The notes beneath the pieces are model-generated. The model had not been told where the DNA came from and did not search any database. It saw nothing but the letters and a program-made list of their open reading frames with translations. 64,000 bases of DNA, from positions 62,001 through 126,000 of the forward strand of contig NZ_BAGZ01000004.1 of assembly GCF_000298175.1 (NCBI RefSeq), in the 5' to 3' direction. Shown here piece by piece: positions 61,927 through 64,000 of this stretch (position 1 is the first letter of the stretch; the number at the start of each line of letters is the position of its first letter). Position numbers and translations under genes: made by a program. Origin of the DNA: Austwickia chelonae NBRC 105200. GTDB taxonomy: Bacteria; Actinomycetota; Actinomycetes; Actinomycetales; Dermatophilaceae.

Positions 61927-63113
61927 CCCCCGCGAGCGCCACCGGACACGCCACGGCCGCCGCCCGGCCGCCCGTCGCCGACGGACCTGCCAGGAACACC
62001 CGGTTCGCCGAGATCGCCGGGCTCGCCACCGACCGGCACCGCGTACCGCACGCCCCCGCGCACATCCTGCTGCGCACCCCCTACGGTCGGCGATCCCCCG
62101 CCGCCCGCTCCTGGGCCGGCCACGGACTCGACCTGACCGCCCAGGACGTCCGCGGACGGTACGACTCCCCCGGCCGATGGGAACCCTACGGCGGCCACGA
62201 AGCCCGCGACGGACTGGCCACCCTCGACCGACTCGACCAGCTCGACGACTCCCCCGGACAGAACCGCGCGCGCCACCGGCGCCCCGTCGTCCTCGCCGGC
62301 GCCTCATACGAAGCCTTCACCGCCCTGGAATGCGAACGCGCCGCCCTCGACGCCGACCGCGCCGACCGCGCCGACCGCGCCGACCGCGCCGACCGCGCCG
62401 ACCGCATCGTCGCCGTCGTGCTCATGGTGCCCGCCCTCGGCCTGTGGGAGACCGCCCACGACGCCGACGGCACCCCCCGCTGGCGTGAACGCATCGGCTG
62501 GTGGCACGAACACGGCCTCTCCCGCACCCCCCGGACCCCCCTGCCCGCCGACGAACTCGACCGACGGACCGCCGTCGCCCACACCGACGGCCCCGACGCC
62601 CTCTTCCCCGACGAGGACTACGGCCCGGGAGCACATCAGGCATGGATGCGGCTGTGGTCGGCACCCCGCACCGACCTGACCCGGTGGGCCCTCCCCGGCA
62701 GCGCCCCCGTCCTCGTCGTCACCGGTGCACACTGCCCCCTCCGCGAGGACGCCCACCGGCTCGTCCAGGAATTCCACACCGCCGGAAGACCGGTCAGCGT
62801 CCTCGACGGCCCCTGGGGGCACCGTCTGCTCGCCGACCTGCCCGCCGAGCACCCCGTCGGAGCAGCGATCCGCACCCGAGGAGGACTCCGGGCCCCGCTG
62901 CGCGCCTGGCTGAACCACAGACTCGCCGCCGGCGGACACCCGCAGCTGCCCGCCCCCGTCCACCACCCCGAGCACGTGTCCGTCGGGGGTGAGGACGGCA
63001 GGGCCACCGTCGTCACCCCCGACGGGCACGCCCACACCCTGCCCCTGAACGACTACCTGGACGTCGCCGCTCGCGCCGCCGTCCGGCCCCGGGAAGAAAG
63101 GTCCCAGCGATGA
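61923..63113 (+). CDS. CocE/NonD-like (S15) serine hydrolase in the RiPP cluster
   Basis: 396 residues from GTG 61923, overlapping the previous stop. LLRTPYGRRSPAARSWAGHG and LTAQDVRGRYDSPGRWEPY are the hallmarks of X-Pro dipeptidyl-peptidase/cocaine-esterase-like hydrolases. The nucleophile is Ser128 in LAGASYEAF, and a later VVTGAHCPLREDAHRL would hold the Asp. It lacks the jelly-roll domain of full CocE enzymes. Six ADR repeats lie at about 144-161. A role in precursor cleavage, N-terminal trimming, ester formation or immunity is possible. The stop overlaps the YcaO start. Confidence 0.75.
   Translation: MTPASATGHATAAARPPVADGPARNTRFAEIAGLATDRHRVPHAPAHILLRTPYGRRSPAARSWAGHGLDLTAQDVRGRYDSPGRWEPYGGHEARDGLATLDRLDQLDDSPGQNRARHRRPVVLAGASYEAFTALECERAALDADRADRADRADRADRADRIVAVVLMVPALGLWETAHDADGTPRWRERIGWWHEHGLSRTPRTPLPADELDRRTAVAHTDGPDALFPDEDYGPGAHQAWMRLWSAPRTDLTRWALPGSAPVLVVTGAHCPLREDAHRLVQEFHTAGRPVSVLDGPWGHRLLADLPAEHPVGAAIRTRGGLRAPLRAWLNHRLAAGGHPQLPAPVHHPEHVSVGGEDGRATVVTPDGHAHTLPLNDYLDVAARAAVRPREERSQR
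62352..62405 (+). repeat. 9-bp tandem repeat (6 copies) inside the hydrolase gene
   Basis: Six copies of GCCGACCGC encode Ala-Asp-Arg repeats just after the nucleophile region. The 9-bp unit keeps the frame, so length can vary by slippage. Confidence 0.85.
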
Positions 63114-64000
63114 GCGCCCTCCCGATCGAGACCCTCGTCGACCCACTGACCGGTGTGATCCGCTCGGTGAAAGACGTCCTGACCCCCGAACACGCCCCGG
63201 CGGCCTACACCTCCATGACGGCCTCGGTGGCCGACGCCCGCCACCTGGGCGACTGGCCGGCCGACCGGGTCTCCCTGGGCACGACCTTCGGCGACCCCGC
63301 CGGGGCCCGGATCGCCGCGATCGGGGAGGCCGTCGAACGGTACTGCGGGAACTACCTGCCCGAAACCCTCGACCCCGATCTGCTGCGGGTCGCCACCCGG
63401 CGGGAACTGCGCGCCGACGGCCTGGACGTCATCGCACTGTCCGACCTGCCGTCCTGGGCGGACTGGCAGACCGCCCGTCCCGGGTTCGAATACACGCCGT
63501 TGACCGAGGGCACCCCGACCCTGTGGGCCCGGTGCCGACGGGAGGACGCGACCGCGTGCTGGTGGCCCAGCGCGATGGTGCACCTGAACTGGCGGCAGCG
63601 GCGCTTCCGCCACCTGCCCAGAGTCCTGCACCTGAACTACGCCGGGATCGCCACCGGGCAGGGCGTCCAGGACGCCACCGACCGCGCCGTCCTGGAGATC
63701 CTCGAACGTGACGCCCTGGAGGTGTGGTGGCATCTGGGCGGGCCGACCGTCGGGGTCGACCCGGACAGTGTGCCCGGGCTGGCCGAGGCGATGGCCGGCT
63801 GCCCGCTCACCTACTGGATCGTGGACATGCCCTCCGAGTACGCGCCGTGCATGGGCGCCCTCGTGCACGACCGGCGGACGGGGATCTACGCGGCCGGTTT
63901 CTCCTGCAAGCTCGACCCGGCCGAGGCGGCCCGCAAGGCCGTGCTGGAGGCGGTGCACACCTGGATCTACACGCAGGGCACCACCGCGGGCGACGGGTGG
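63110..64000 (+). CDS. YcaO-domain cyclodehydratase/amidine-type enzyme (partial, runs off window)
   Basis: 297 codons from ATG 63110 to the window end, no stop. GDPAGARIAAIGEAVERYCG (about 61-80) holds the two Glu residues (73 and 76) that bind Mg-ATP in YcaO enzymes. DATDRAVLEILERDALEVWW and AEAARKAVLEAVHTW supply the later conserved positions. YcaO enzymes activate backbone amides with ATP, giving azolines, thioamides or amidines. The C-terminal Pro-rich tail that would separate azoline-forming YcaOs lies outside the window. It is translationally coupled (ATGA) to the hydrolase. Confidence 0.92.
   Translation, partial: MSALPIETLVDPLTGVIRSVKDVLTPEHAPAAYTSMTASVADARHLGDWPADRVSLGTTFGDPAGARIAAIGEAVERYCGNYLPETLDPDLLRVATRRELRADGLDVIALSDLPSWADWQTARPGFEYTPLTEGTPTLWARCRREDATACWWPSAMVHLNWRQRRFRHLPRVLHLNYAGIATGQGVQDATDRAVLEILERDALEVWWHLGGPTVGVDPDSVPGLAEAMAGCPLTYWIVDMPSEYAPCMGALVHDRRTGIYAAGFSCKLDPAEAARKAVLEAVHTWIYTQGTTAGDGW

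Overview
The window is very GC-rich DNA with almost continuous coding, GTG/TTG starts next to ATG, and many 4-base ATGA/GTGA stop-start overlaps. WhiB, a SigB/SigF-type sigma factor, a Crp/MarP/PonA2 gene block, an IdeR-like box and actinobacterial Tad pilus genes place it in a high-GC actinobacterium. A soluble chemoreceptor implies a motile organism. A Dermatophilaceae-like member of the Micrococcales would fit, but this is inference and no species is claimed.

Layout. 1-2840: a partial methyltransferase, a SigB-type sigma factor and an anti-anti-sigma protein, all on the minus strand. 2991-5339: a DUF1998-type DEAD/DEAH helicase interrupted by one in-frame TGA. 5294-6377 and 12057-15365: the two halves of a Tad/Flp pilus locus, separated by a YdcF-like protein, a TetR regulator and a pair of siderophore-type ABC transporters. 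The ABC operon has a promoter overlapping an IdeR/DtxR-like box. 15482-18218: a GH13 alpha-amylase-like enzyme, a hairpin-rich intergenic stretch and a Fic protein with a degenerate active site. 18242-25815: a LytS-type kinase, a LytTR regulator, a small membrane protein, a sodium:solute symporter and, further on, acetyl-CoA synthetase; this looks like an acetate/pyruvate uptake and activation set. 25861-32812: an NCS1 permease, an oxidoreductase, a large membrane protein and a tandem-fused phosphofructokinase strikingly like the animal enzyme.

33144-47433 is a conserved actinobacterial block in the same order as M. tuberculosis Rv3669-Rv3683: holin-like protein, EphE, MarP, CoA Nudix, Nth, Crp, MBL hydrolase, Nudix, RidA, DUF4177, two Get3/ArsA-like ATPases, WhiB4, PonA2 and a metallophosphoesterase. 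A tRNA-Pro(CGG) follows. Its 3' end is repeated 3.7 kb downstream and brackets a small AT-richer island (47589-51341) with a decayed tyrosine integrase, an OLD-like ATPase/TOPRIM gene and a lipoprotein. After the island come a secreted amidase, a tandem-GAF chemoreceptor and a gamma-glutamyltransferase.

The right end (57534-64000, open at the edge) is the most novel part: a RiPP cluster of the azole/YcaO type. It has a 35-residue precursor peptide, a leader-binding ThiF-like partner, a CocE-like serine hydrolase and a YcaO enzyme on the plus strand. Divergent from it are a beta-propeller protein and a prolyl-oligopeptidase. A Fur/Zur-like palindrome sits inside the candidate promoter of the precursor, and a strong hairpin separates the precursor from the enzymes. 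The working idea is a metal-regulated modified peptide, possibly a metallophore or an antimicrobial; the modification itself cannot be read from the sequence.
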